Assembly: GCA_963575655.1 (NCBI GenBank)
Contig: CAUYTY010000033.1
Span: 1 to 61,370 of the forward strand
From: Gammaproteobacteria bacterium
GTDB taxonomy: Bacteria > Pseudomonadota > Gammaproteobacteria > CAIRSR01
Direction of reading: 5' to 3'
DNA length: 61,370 bases
The notes beneath the pieces are model-generated. The model was given only the letters and a program-made list of their open reading frames with translations. It did no database searches and was not told where the DNA came from. Made by a program: the position numbers and the translations under genes. Positions within the stretch are counted from its first letter, which is position 1. Every line of letters begins with the position of its first letter. Shown piece by piece: positions 1-7,307 of the stretch.

Positions 1-55
1 CTGAATTTTCCAATATCTCCGCAGCCGTACTGTTGGATCGGCGCAAGCATGCTCC
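1..55 (+). pseudogene. 55 bp fragment of the chemoreceptor gene (inverted copy)
   Basis: These 55 bases are an exact reverse complement of positions 2803-2857, inside the chemoreceptor gene on the other strand. Translated on the plus strand they encode the periplasmic-domain stretch [18 protein letters not shown]. Homology stops abruptly at base 55 and an in-frame TGA follows at 65-67. It is a broken duplicate (or the edge of a rearrangement or misassembly); the window edge hides how much more of the copy exists. Confidence 0.8.
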
Positions 56-67
56 GAAAAGGGATGA

Positions 68-256
68 AAAAATAGGAAAAAGTACCATCGAGCGATCAAG
101 CAGGTTTATCACATCGAACACTTCCAGATACGCACCTTGGCAGCTATACAAAACCAGGTGTTCGCGGCCATTTGCGGCTACATTCAATTACAACGGCTGT
201 GTTTCATAGATGTACTCAAAAATTTCAAGAGTAATGAAATCTATTCAATGGCATAG
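68..256 (+). pseudogene. C-terminal fragment of a DDE transposase
   Basis: The frame reads YHRAIKQVYHIEHFQIRT, then NQVFAAICGYIQLQ, and stops at TAG 254-256. The pattern YHR-x-IKQ followed about 20 residues later by an aromatic/hydrophobic F-A-A-x-x-GYI helix is the usual C-terminal end of IS4/IS701-like DDE transposases, where the catalytic Glu sits in the YHRxLKQ helix. A TGA at 65-67 closes the frame upstream, right after the chemoreceptor fragment, so only the last 60 or so residues survive. Family assignment is by motif only. Confidence 0.55.
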
Positions 257-395
257 GCGCCGAATTTGTCCGTTTCTTTATGCCAGACAAGGAGTATTTC
301 AATCCACAATTTTATCCCGCTGTCAATGCACAAATCCTATATCTGCGCATGACAGATAGTTTTCGTCCTAGCGCATACTCACCTCTCGCTAAGGA
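257..395. other. Short gap with a decayed reading frame, unidentified
   Basis: On the plus strand an open stretch reads GAEFVRFFMPDKEYFNPQF and continues to LAKECG before a stop at about 405. It has no credible start and I do not recognise it. It looks like the tail of another lost gene; nothing else is visible. Confidence 0.25.
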
Positions 396-617
396 GTGCG
401 GTTAGAACAGATCCGCCCTGAGGAGAAACCCGCCCGCACTGCGGGTATCCTTCCTCATGACATCATTCTCCGTATGGAAAACGTTACAATACGTGATCTC
501 AAGCATTTCCGCACACTGGTCCTCAGTCTTCCCAAGAATCACAACCTCCCGATATTGGTGCTGCGGAAAAATAATTCTATATTTCTAGCCCTGCGTATCC
601 CAGACGCTAGACATTAG
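396..617 (+). pseudogene. PDZ-domain tail, HtrA/Deg-like remnant
   Basis: The 73 residues contain AGILPHDIILRMENVTIRDL, then a helix (LKHFRTLVLSLPKN) and a final strand LPILVLRKNNSIFLALRIP. This is the order of the C-terminal PDZ domain of trypsin-like HtrA/Deg proteases (usual core A-G-[LI]-x-x-G-D-[VI]-I). The usual Gly after the Pro is His here. No protease domain lies upstream; the GTG at 396 is just the first available start codon. Either a truncated gene remnant or a short standalone PDZ protein; remnant is more likely because both neighbours are also fragments. Confidence 0.5.
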
Positions 618-626
618 GTATTTTCA

Positions 627-872
627 AATATTCAGGATCAGGTCTTACAATCAAACATATATTAGATAACCCAAGTTGCTACCTATGCGGTGAGAAACGA
701 AAAAGCCCCTCTCCCCCAGGGAGAGGGGTTGGGGTGAGGGCGGGAATTTGTTGATTCGTCAGCATCACGCCCTCACCCCCGGCCCCTCTCCCGGAGGGAG
801 AGGGGAGAAAAGCGCGCTAGGTAGCAACTTGGGTTAGATATGTTTGATCGCAAAACCTGACCCTGAATATTT
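627..872. repeat. Long compound inverted repeat carrying a terminator core
   Basis: The outer arms (627-662 and 839-872) are imperfect inverted copies of a sequence reading ATATTCAGG-TCAGG-TTACAATCAAACATAT. Inside them, 667-836 is bounded by TAACCCAAGTTGCTACC and its inverse GGTAGCAACTTGGGTTA. The core holds two GC-rich palindromes of the CCCCTCTCCC/GGGAGAGGGG type. Read on the minus strand, the second palindrome is followed by CTTTTTCGTTTCTC, an intrinsic-terminator layout suited to the chemoreceptor gene that ends at 924 on that strand. Related copies lie at 5496-5586, 11804-11897, 38136-38230, 38963-39181, 54069-54200 and a half copy at 60210-60229. Confidence 0.8.
690..727 (-). terminator. 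Intrinsic terminator inside palindromic repeat (chemoreceptor gene)
   Basis: On the minus strand CCCCTCTCCCTGGGGGAGAGGGG forms a GC-rich hairpin directly followed by CTTTTTCG. It sits about 200 bases beyond the stop codon of the chemoreceptor gene and points the same way. Confidence 0.6.
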
Positions 873-923
873 TCTTAGCTGCAAGACCTGCCTCTAATAT
901 TCTTCAATATATTATGCAAATTG

Positions 924-3089
924 CTAAACAGTAAACTTGCTCACCGCATTTTGCAGGTCGGCGGCGAATTGTTCCAGATTATGTGCCGATGCCGAAGAGC
1001 GGATCACGGATATATTGTTTTGCTTGGCCATAGCGGCGATACCTTCAACGTTACGTACGATTTCCTGTCCGGCGCTGTTTTGTTCTCTGGTGGCGTCAGC
1101 GATGGATCGCACCATTTGGAGAGTTTCATTGGCACCCTGGTTAATCTGACCCAGAGAGTCAGCAGCTTTGGTTGCCAACTTGACCCCTTCCTGGGCTTGG
1201 CTACTGCACTGTTCCATATTGGTTACCGCCTGCCTGGTTTCATTTTGAATGGCGGAAATCATGCGGGTGATCTCTGCGGTAGATTTGGCAGTGCGTTCCG
1301 CCAAACTACGCACTTCATCCGCCACTACGGCAAAACCCCGTCCCTGCTCACCCGCTCGAGCCGCCTCAATGGCCGCGTTAAGAGCCAGAAGATTAGTTTG
1401 CTCGGCGATATCCTTAATTACCCGAACAATGCCGGAAATCTCCCCCGATCGCTCGCCCAACTGACTGATTAGCTTGGAGGAGTGATTGACGGATTCGGCG
1501 ATTTTGATCATTTCGTTCGAGGCTCTCTGGACTACTTCATATCCTTCGCGCGACAGGTTACTGGCACGGGTGGAGATGGAATGAGTATTCTCGACTTGTT
1601 CCGCCACCCGCTGAATAGTGGCAGTGAGTTGTTCAACGTTGGAGGCGGTAGATTGCGCAGAAATACTTTGGCGGTGAGATCCGTCTGCGACCTGGGCGGA
1701 TATCTGCACAAGATCGGCCGATGAATTCGATACCTGGCCCGCGACCACCAGCACGCGATCGACGGTGTCGTCCATTTTGTCCACGAAGCTATTAATCCAG
1801 CGACCCAGTTCTCCTGATTCGTCGGCGTGAAAACTGTCCAAATCAATTCTGTTTTTGAGGGTGGCACCGCACTCCGCTACCTGGAGGAAAAACTTGGTCA
1901 TGGTCTCCAACCGACGAATAATTGGATTCAGTCCCACGGTATAAAATGTAGCGGCCCCTATCGCCAGTAGGCCGACAATGATGGCCTGCATAGTATACTC
2001 ATCGAGATGAACCTGGTACCACAGCACATTCAAGGCAAACCAAATACTGCCGCCCACCAGCAATGCCAATCGCATCAGCTTGTAATTGATTGAGCGCCGT
2101 CGGTAGACCTCTTCCAGGTCGGCTTCGCACATCATACCCCAACGATCTGAGGAACCCGGCAATTGGAAGGTAATACCTTTTCCAATCACCGGTACGTGGC
2201 GATAATCGGAGTAGGCCGGATAGGTCACGAATATGTTTTCGCCACGCCGGATTGTTTCGCGCACGCCTGGGTGAAGTGCGCGTGTCGCAGGATCGGTAAA
2301 GATTAATTCCAATTCGGTGTGCTTTGCCACTCGTACTACGCCGAAGTCAGTGCGTACCCCTTGTTTGAGGTTGTCCCCTAAACTAAAAGAATCATCTTCG
2401 AAACGTGAACGTGATAATGCTGTGCCGGGTTTAATGGTCGGGTCGAAACGCGATTCCACCATAAACAGGTAATTGTCTCCAGAATCTCGATAGACGTGAC
2501 CTGCCTCACGCTGAATCAGATCGCTCATGACGTCGTTGGGTATGCGCCCGCACAAGCAGCCCAGAGTTTGTCCGCCCAAGGAAATTGGTTGGTAGAACAT
2601 CAGGGTAACCGCATCGTGGAACTTAGACACGGACGGCCCCAGCACCAGAGTTTCCGGATCGGAATAGGGGCCAAGCAAAAAAGGGGCTTTTAGTCCTTCG
2701 CTATGGGCACGGGGATTGGTATCTTGCCGCCCTACGTGTAATGCGTGGGTAGACGCCAATATCTTACCTTGGGCATTGGTGACGTAAAGTTCTGAGAAAT
2801 CAGGAGCATGCTTGCGCCGATCCAACAGTACGGCTGCGGAGATATTGGAAAATTCAGAGGAAATCATCAGGGCCAAACGTTGGAGGTAATCCCAGTGCCC
2901 TGTGACCCAGTGGGTCAGAATTTCTTTGCGGGTGTCGGCAATACCTTCGAAAGTGTGCTCCACCACTCCGTAGGTATGACGGTTGAGAAAACTCGACCAG
3001 CCCATCGCTAGCTTACCGGTCTTGCCCAGCCAAGGCAGCCAGCCGCGCTCGCTGGCCGTGAGCGCCATTGAATCACTCTTCAGTACCAT
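924..3089 (-). CDS. Methyl-accepting chemotaxis protein
   Basis: A 721-residue transmembrane chemoreceptor. The N-terminal ~340 residues form the sensing part, with a Cache-like layout: alternating strands with [16 protein letters not shown] and [16 protein letters not shown]. Two hydrophobic segments follow (about 338-362 and 368-390), then a HAMP-like linker and a long coiled-coil signalling domain. The highly conserved hairpin tip is present: [20 protein letters not shown] followed by [18 protein letters not shown], which binds CheA and CheW. No canonical N-terminal first membrane helix is visible before the sensor, so topology is uncertain. It stands alone, without che genes. A 55 bp piece of the gene is duplicated in inverted orientation at 1-55. 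Ligand unknown. Confidence 0.93.
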   Translation of the reverse strand: MVLKSDSMALTASERGWLPWLGKTGKLAMGWSSFLNRHTYGVVEHTFEGIADTRKEILTHWVTGHWDYLQRLALMISSEFSNISAAVLLDRRKHAPDFSELYVTNAQGKILASTHALHVGRQDTNPRAHSEGLKAPFLLGPYSDPETLVLGPSVSKFHDAVTLMFYQPISLGGQTLGCLCGRIPNDVMSDLIQREAGHVYRDSGDNYLFMVESRFDPTIKPGTALSRSRFEDDSFSLGDNLKQGVRTDFGVVRVAKHTELELIFTDPATRALHPGVRETIRRGENIFVTYPAYSDYRHVPVIGKGITFQLPGSSDRWGMMCEADLEEVYRRRSINYKLMRLALLVGGSIWFALNVLWYQVHLDEYTMQAIIVGLLAIGAATFYTVGLNPIIRRLETMTKFFLQVAECGATLKNRIDLDSFHADESGELGRWINSFVDKMDDTVDRVLVVAGQVSNSSADLVQISAQVADGSHRQSISAQSTASNVEQLTATIQRVAEQVENTHSISTRASNLSREGYEVVQRASNEMIKIAESVNHSSKLISQLGERSGEISGIVRVIKDIAEQTNLLALNAAIEAARAGEQGRGFAVVADEVRSLAERTAKSTAEITRMISAIQNETRQAVTNMEQCSSQAQEGVKLATKAADSLGQINQGANETLQMVRSIADATREQNSAGQEIVRNVEGIAAMAKQNNISVIRSSASAHNLEQFAADLQNAVSKFTV

Positions 3090-3433
3090 TGTTTCCCCAG
3101 TGGTTAAATCTACGGCAAGTTGTCCGCAGATGGTTATTTAACTTTTTGTCCCTAGATAAATAATTATTGGGGGGAGACGGAAGGCAATTCCCATTCCAAA
3201 TCACATACCTATCGGAAATACCAACTAAAACACACAGTCACACCACGAGATGGCGGACAGGCTCATGACAGAGGCACTGATTGTGTGCAGACAATTAGGC
3301 GGAAGCACGAATTTTGTGCATAGAACGACTCCTAGAGCGTTTTCATTTTGAGTGTACGGTATACCCGGCCCCATGGAATGGAAAAACTGACTGCGTGGTA
3401 TCTAAAACTCCGTACAAGCAAAATAAAAATGCT
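3090..3433. other. Intergenic gap holding a small inverted-repeat element
   Basis: No credible gene. The only structure is a 27 bp imperfect inverted repeat, described separately at 3333-3436. Confidence 0.6.
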
Positions 3434-3436
3434 CTA
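3333..3436. repeat. Small MITE-like inverted-repeat element (~104 bp)
   Basis: The left end 3333-3359 begins TAGAGCGTTTTCATTTTG and ends GTACGG. The right end 3410-3436, reversed, begins TAGAGCATTTTTATTTTG and ends GTACGG. Roughly 22 of 27 bases match. The interior has no reading frame. The layout is that of a non-autonomous miniature transposable element; no parent transposase with these ends is in the window. Confidence 0.5.
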
Positions 3437-3530
3437 AGCCCGGAATCGAGAATGCCTCTGATTTCTGATCGAATCTAAAGTAGCCATCCGATCTTTTTGT
3501 AAGCGATCAGATAGTGGTACGATTTTGTTA

Positions 3531-3715
3531 GGCGGATTGCAACCTTGAAGTACAATGGATGAGTTAGCCAGTGGTAACTCATTATTGAACACCTCAATAG
3601 GAGTTTTGAATTCGAGGTGTTTTCGTGGTCGGTGATTTAGGAGATCTTTGGCCCTTTTGATGAGTTTCTCAGAGATGGCTAATTCATCCATTGCACTTCA
3701 AGGTTACAATCCGCC
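3531..3715 (-). mobile_element. Deletion derivative of an IS30-family element
   Basis: Inverted ends of 40 bp (3531-3570 and 3676-3715) match at 36 or so positions and begin GGCGGATTG. Between them the minus strand encodes SEKLIKRAKDLLNHRPRKHL and FKTPIEVFNNE, the characteristic C-terminal end of IS30-family transposases (RPRKRL-x-F-x-TP-x-EVF). Everything upstream of this tail has been lost, so the unit is a ~185 bp non-autonomous element that keeps both ends. The 85-codon frame 3434-3691 simply reads through one end and is not a real gene. Confidence 0.7.
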
Positions 3716-3769
3716 TTTGCCTTCCTTTCCGCAGAAAGGATTCAAACTACTTAAATTCCCAGTCAGACA

Positions 3770-5245
3770 TTAATCGGATTTTTCTAGAGAATTCTCCAAC
3801 AATCCATGTTGTGCGAAGAGTTCCATCAAGCGTTGGCAACCCGCCCGAAGTTGGCCGTCGGGAGGTAGCTCTGGTATCCCCCCCCTGACCACGGCTCGTG
3901 CGGTATGGTGGGCCAGATACATCACCACGTCTGCGACCAATTCATCCAGCGTGCGAGTACCATCCATAAGCTGTACCAACTGTCCTGCCAAGGGATCAAT
4001 CTCCAAGGTTGTGTGACGCACGGTAGCCAAGTGTCCGAGTCGGGCCGCCGCCTGGGCACGGGCCAAGGCATGAGCCCGTGGACGTAACGGTAGCGGGCCA
4101 TGATAAAAAGTCTCAGGGGCTAGGGTTAGACGCACCGCGCGATGGGCATAGAGGGAAAACAATTCTCCGATGAGGTGCTCGACATCCCATTCGTCCTCCC
4201 CTGTGGCTGCGAGACGACGTAGTGCCGCCGCTTCGAGGGCTGGATAGGCAACGGCGTCGGGATATACCTCAGCGAGATGCAACAGCGCAGCCTTGGTGAG
4301 GGGGTGGGCAACCCCAAAGCGCACCCCGTCAGGGGCGGCGAAGTCTTCCGTGGCGATGTGGGCGAGATCAACTTCCTGCACTGGCAGAAGTAGCGCGGAG
4401 AGGGAGAATTCTTGCAATCGGGTCAGATCTAGCTCGCGGGTTAATGGCGCATCAGCACGACACAGCAGGGTCTTGCGAAAGTAGCGGTAGCGCAGAAAAT
4501 CCATGTGTTGCTCCCGATCAACAAGATCCGCCATGGATTCGACCAGGGCGGCAGCTCCCTCCAACAGAGTCGAGGGGAACATGGTGTAGAGTTCCGCCTC
4601 TGCGAGGTAAGACAGCCCGTGTTGGGCCGCCCTCTGGACAAATTCCTCAAACAAAACAGGAGTATTGTTCTCTTCCAGGTATTCGTGGAAGAGATAGCCA
4701 GGATGGGTGCGACGTAGCTCGGCAACCTCTTGAGCCAGATAGTTGGCTACGGGGGTATCGTCTCCATGCCAAGCTGTTGCTAACTGCTCTAGCAACGCCT
4801 GCGCAGCAACTAGGCGCATCCTTGGCTCAGAGAGTGTGCGGGTATGGTAGAGCAGCAGGTCCCGCACCACACCGCGCAGGTGCCAGCCGGGTAGGGTGTT
4901 GTAGCTCACGTAGGCGATACCTTGCGGGGCCAGACAGGCACCGCACAGGCGTAGCAGTTGTTCCTGCGCCGGAAGAGGTATCCACGACCACACCCCATGG
5001 GCCACGATGTAGTCAAATTCCCCGAGTGTTGCCGGGTCAAGATTGAGGATGTCCGCTTGGCGTAGGACCAAGTTGGATAACCCCAATCGTTCCGCCAAAA
5101 CCTGACCCGCTGCTAGCGGGGCTGCTGCCCGATCTATCCCCAAAAACGTGGCCTCGGGTAGATACCAGGCCATGGGGATTAGATTACCTCCGCCAGCGCA
5201 GCCCAATTCGAGGACCCGCGCACGCGCCGGAGGTGCTGGCATCAT
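3770..5245 (-). CDS. SAM-dependent methyltransferase with regulatory domain
   Basis: The first ATG gives 491 residues. Residues 12-16 are VLELGCAGGGNLIPMA, the SAM-binding motif I of class I methyltransferases, followed by GIDRA (acidic end of beta-2) and a DYIVAHGVWSWIP segment. After the Rossmann domain comes a long helical part with WHLRGVVRDLLLYHTR and a winged-helix-like C-terminal end (LAGQLVQLMDGTRTLDELV), the layout of proteins annotated methyltransferase plus methyltransferase regulatory domain. The substrate is unknown. In frame and upstream of this ATG, the sequence continues with YDAIPYDSTP and THPSTLAALGRWFG, which is the conserved N-terminus of this family. Yet no ATG, GTG or TTG occurs before the TAA at 5393-5395. 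The gene has therefore probably lost its start or carries a frameshift near the T-run at about 5370. Confidence 0.8.
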   Translation of the reverse strand: MMPAPPARARVLELGCAGGGNLIPMAWYLPEATFLGIDRAAAPLAAGQVLAERLGLSNLVLRQADILNLDPATLGEFDYIVAHGVWSWIPLPAQEQLLRLCGACLAPQGIAYVSYNTLPGWHLRGVVRDLLLYHTRTLSEPRMRLVAAQALLEQLATAWHGDDTPVANYLAQEVAELRRTHPGYLFHEYLEENNTPVLFEEFVQRAAQHGLSYLAEAELYTMFPSTLLEGAAALVESMADLVDREQHMDFLRYRYFRKTLLCRADAPLTRELDLTRLQEFSLSALLLPVQEVDLAHIATEDFAAPDGVRFGVAHPLTKAALLHLAEVYPDAVAYPALEAAALRRLAATGEDEWDVEHLIGELFSLYAHRAVRLTLAPETFYHGPLPLRPRAHALARAQAAARLGHLATVRHTTLEIDPLAGQLVQLMDGTRTLDELVADVVMYLAHHTARAVVRGGIPELPPDGQLRAGCQRLMELFAQHGLLENSLEKSD

Positions 5246-5626
5246 TCCAAACCAACGGCCAAGGGCGGCCAGGGTGGAAGGGTGAGTATCCGTCAGGGGC
5301 GTACTGTCGTAGGGGATGGCGTCGTAGGATTCGATGGCGTGCTCCCGGAAAGTAGACAGTGGTGAAGGTAAAAAAGGGCATTCGTTCGCAGATTACGTAA
5401 AACTCAAGACTCGTTGACGCCCACCGGTTCTCTCTCTCCAACAAGAGGGAGGTAATGTTTCCGACAATGTCAATGCGATATTAAACATTATTGAGCCCAA
5501 CTTACTACCAGGCAAACGGTTAGGTCACCCAACATTCCCCATCGGAATGACCAGCCTAACGGCATTGAAAGGTAACAACTTGGGTTAAGATATTGTCAGA
5601 ACATAGCTACCACCCCTCAGACGCCC
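5246..5626. other. Gap: orphaned methyltransferase N-terminus and degenerate repeat
   Basis: Positions 5246-5392 (minus strand) hold the conserved but start-less N-terminus of the methyltransferase. Positions 5496-5586 hold a degraded copy of the window's palindromic repeat, with CCCAACTTACTACC at the left and GGTAACAACTTGGGTTA at the right, without a recognisable GC core. Confidence 0.6.
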
Positions 5627-6997
5627 ATGACCGCACCCTACATCTTGGTAGTAGACGACGAGCCGGACATTCGTGCCCTCGTCAAGGAAATTCTAGAAGA
5701 CGAAGGTTACGAGGTCGGAATTGCCGAGAACGGTAGCCAAGCCCGCGACCGGCGTCGGGAGCGACGACCTGACCTGGTATTACTCGATATCTGGATGCCC
5801 GACGTAGATGGCATCACCCTACTCAAAGAATGGGCAGGTGAAGGCGGAGTGAAAGCCCCCGTTCTGATGATGTCCGGCCATGGCACGGTGGAAACCGCAG
5901 TGGAGGCCACACGCAGCGGAGCCTACGACTTCTTGGAAAAACCACTTTCCATGGCAAAGTTGCTACTCACGGTGGAGCGCGCCTTGGAGACCGCTCGCCT
6001 CCAGCGAGAAAATCTGGGGTTACGTCGTCACTCTGCCACGGTAACCGAACCCGTCGGTCGTAGTTCGGTAATGGCTCACCTCCGCGAACAGGTCAAGCGC
6101 ATCGCCAGTCACGACACCTCCGTCCTTGTCAGTGGTGAACCGGGTAGCGGTAAGGAGGTCTTTGCCCGCTACCTACACGCCAATAGTGCTCGCCGAAATA
6201 ATCCCTTTATCGACGTAGCGGTAGCCGGTGTGGTGCGGGAAAACGCCGCAGTGGAATTATTTGGCATCGAAGAGGGGGATCGCATCCATTATGGATACCT
6301 AGAGCAGGCACGTGGTGGCATTCTGTTTCTCAATGATATTGCCAACATGGATCTTGCCACCCAAGGACGACTACTTTCGGCCCTGGAGAGCCGTTCCTTT
6401 CTGCGGGTAGGCGGTGCCGAGCCCGTTCAAGTCAATATCCGCGTCGTGGCCACGACCCATCATGACCTAGAGGAAGAGGTACATGCAGGACGCTTCCGTG
6501 AAGACCTCTACTACCACCTTAACGTGGTACCGATGCATGTCCCCCCATTACGGGAGCATTGCGAAGACGTATCGGACCTCCTCAATTACTACGTCAACCT
6601 ATTCGTAGCCCAGGAAAGTCTTCCCTATCGTAGTTTTTCCGTGGCGGCCCAGAATCGGCTACGTAACCATTCTTGGCCTGGTAATGTGCGCGAACTCAAG
6701 AATTTAGTTCAACGCCTCCTCATTCTAGGGATAGGGCCTGAGGTCGAGCTAGAGGAATTGGAGCGCGCCCTCGGTACCCCGATACGCCGCGCCACGCCCC
6801 CCGAATTCAGCGAATCAAGCTGGCTCGACTTGTCTCTGCGTGACGCGCGCGACAAATTCGAGAAGACCTATCTGGAGCACCACCTGCATCTCTCGGGAGG
6901 TAATGTAGCACGTTTGGCCAAACAAACCGGCATGGAACGTACCCATCTCTACCGAAAATTGCGGGCACTAAATATCGAAGTGCGCCAAAAAGGGTAG
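5627..6997 (+). CDS. ntrX: NtrX-like sigma-54-type response regulator lacking GAFTGA
   Basis: A 456-residue response regulator: receiver domain (1-120) with acidic pocket D10-D11, phospho-acceptor D54 and K105; AAA+ domain (145-375) with Walker A GEPGSGKE at 170-177; and a C-terminal Fis-type helix-turn-helix (LSGGNVARLAKQTGMERTHLYRKL). The loop where activators of sigma-54 carry GAFTGA reads FGIEEGDRIHYGYLEQARGG and has no such motif, as is seen in the NtrX branch. Walker B reads LFLND in place of LFLDE, so both acidic positions are changed (D to N236, E to D237). In NtrX systems the partner is the membrane kinase NtrY; none is adjacent here. It could be a DNA-binding regulator that does not remodel sigma-54 holoenzyme. 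Confidence 0.85.
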   Translation: MTAPYILVVDDEPDIRALVKEILEDEGYEVGIAENGSQARDRRRERRPDLVLLDIWMPDVDGITLLKEWAGEGGVKAPVLMMSGHGTVETAVEATRSGAYDFLEKPLSMAKLLLTVERALETARLQRENLGLRRHSATVTEPVGRSSVMAHLREQVKRIASHDTSVLVSGEPGSGKEVFARYLHANSARRNNPFIDVAVAGVVRENAAVELFGIEEGDRIHYGYLEQARGGILFLNDIANMDLATQGRLLSALESRSFLRVGGAEPVQVNIRVVATTHHDLEEEVHAGRFREDLYYHLNVVPMHVPPLREHCEDVSDLLNYYVNLFVAQESLPYRSFSVAAQNRLRNHSWPGNVRELKNLVQRLLILGIGPEVELEELERALGTPIRRATPPEFSESSWLDLSLRDARDKFEKTYLEHHLHLSGGNVARLAKQTGMERTHLYRKLRALNIEVRQKG

Positions 6998-7307
6998 ATT
7001 GTGTAATTCGCTTCTTAAAGAATTCACTTACCATTTGAATTTAGCCATCGTTTCATCAACCCGCGTAGGATGCGATGAGGAACAAACAGTATCACTCGCG
7101 TCGACCAACTTCCACGCTTATATTCAGAGCAATGTGTAGGTTGGACTGATGAAGGAACCCCCAACTTAATTTTCCGAGAATTGCTTATATTCCAAGGCTG
7201 GGCTTCGCAAAAAGATGCTCAGCCCAGCCTATGTGCTACCTGGATTTCAGTATTCCCTATACGGAATGTCGGCTGACTTGTGAGATGTTTTCAGTAATTT
7301 CTCTGGC
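6998..7307. other. Intergenic gap with REP-like inverted repeat
   Basis: No gene. A perfect 10 bp inverted repeat AGGCTGGGCT (7195-7204) / AGCCCAGCCT (7221-7230) has a 16 base loop. With the nearby GTAGGATGCGATGAGGAAC and GTAGGTTGGACTGATGAAGG it resembles the extragenic palindromes common in gammaproteobacteria. No T-run follows on either strand, so it is not an obvious terminator. Confidence 0.5.

Noticed and set aside
3434-3691. 85-codon ORF as an independent gene
   Set aside because: It is only the IS30 transposase tail reading through the element end.
4444-5046. 200-codon plus-strand ORF inside the methyltransferase gene
   Set aside because: Low-complexity Pro/Gly/Arg protein on the opposite strand of a well-supported gene; a frame shadow.
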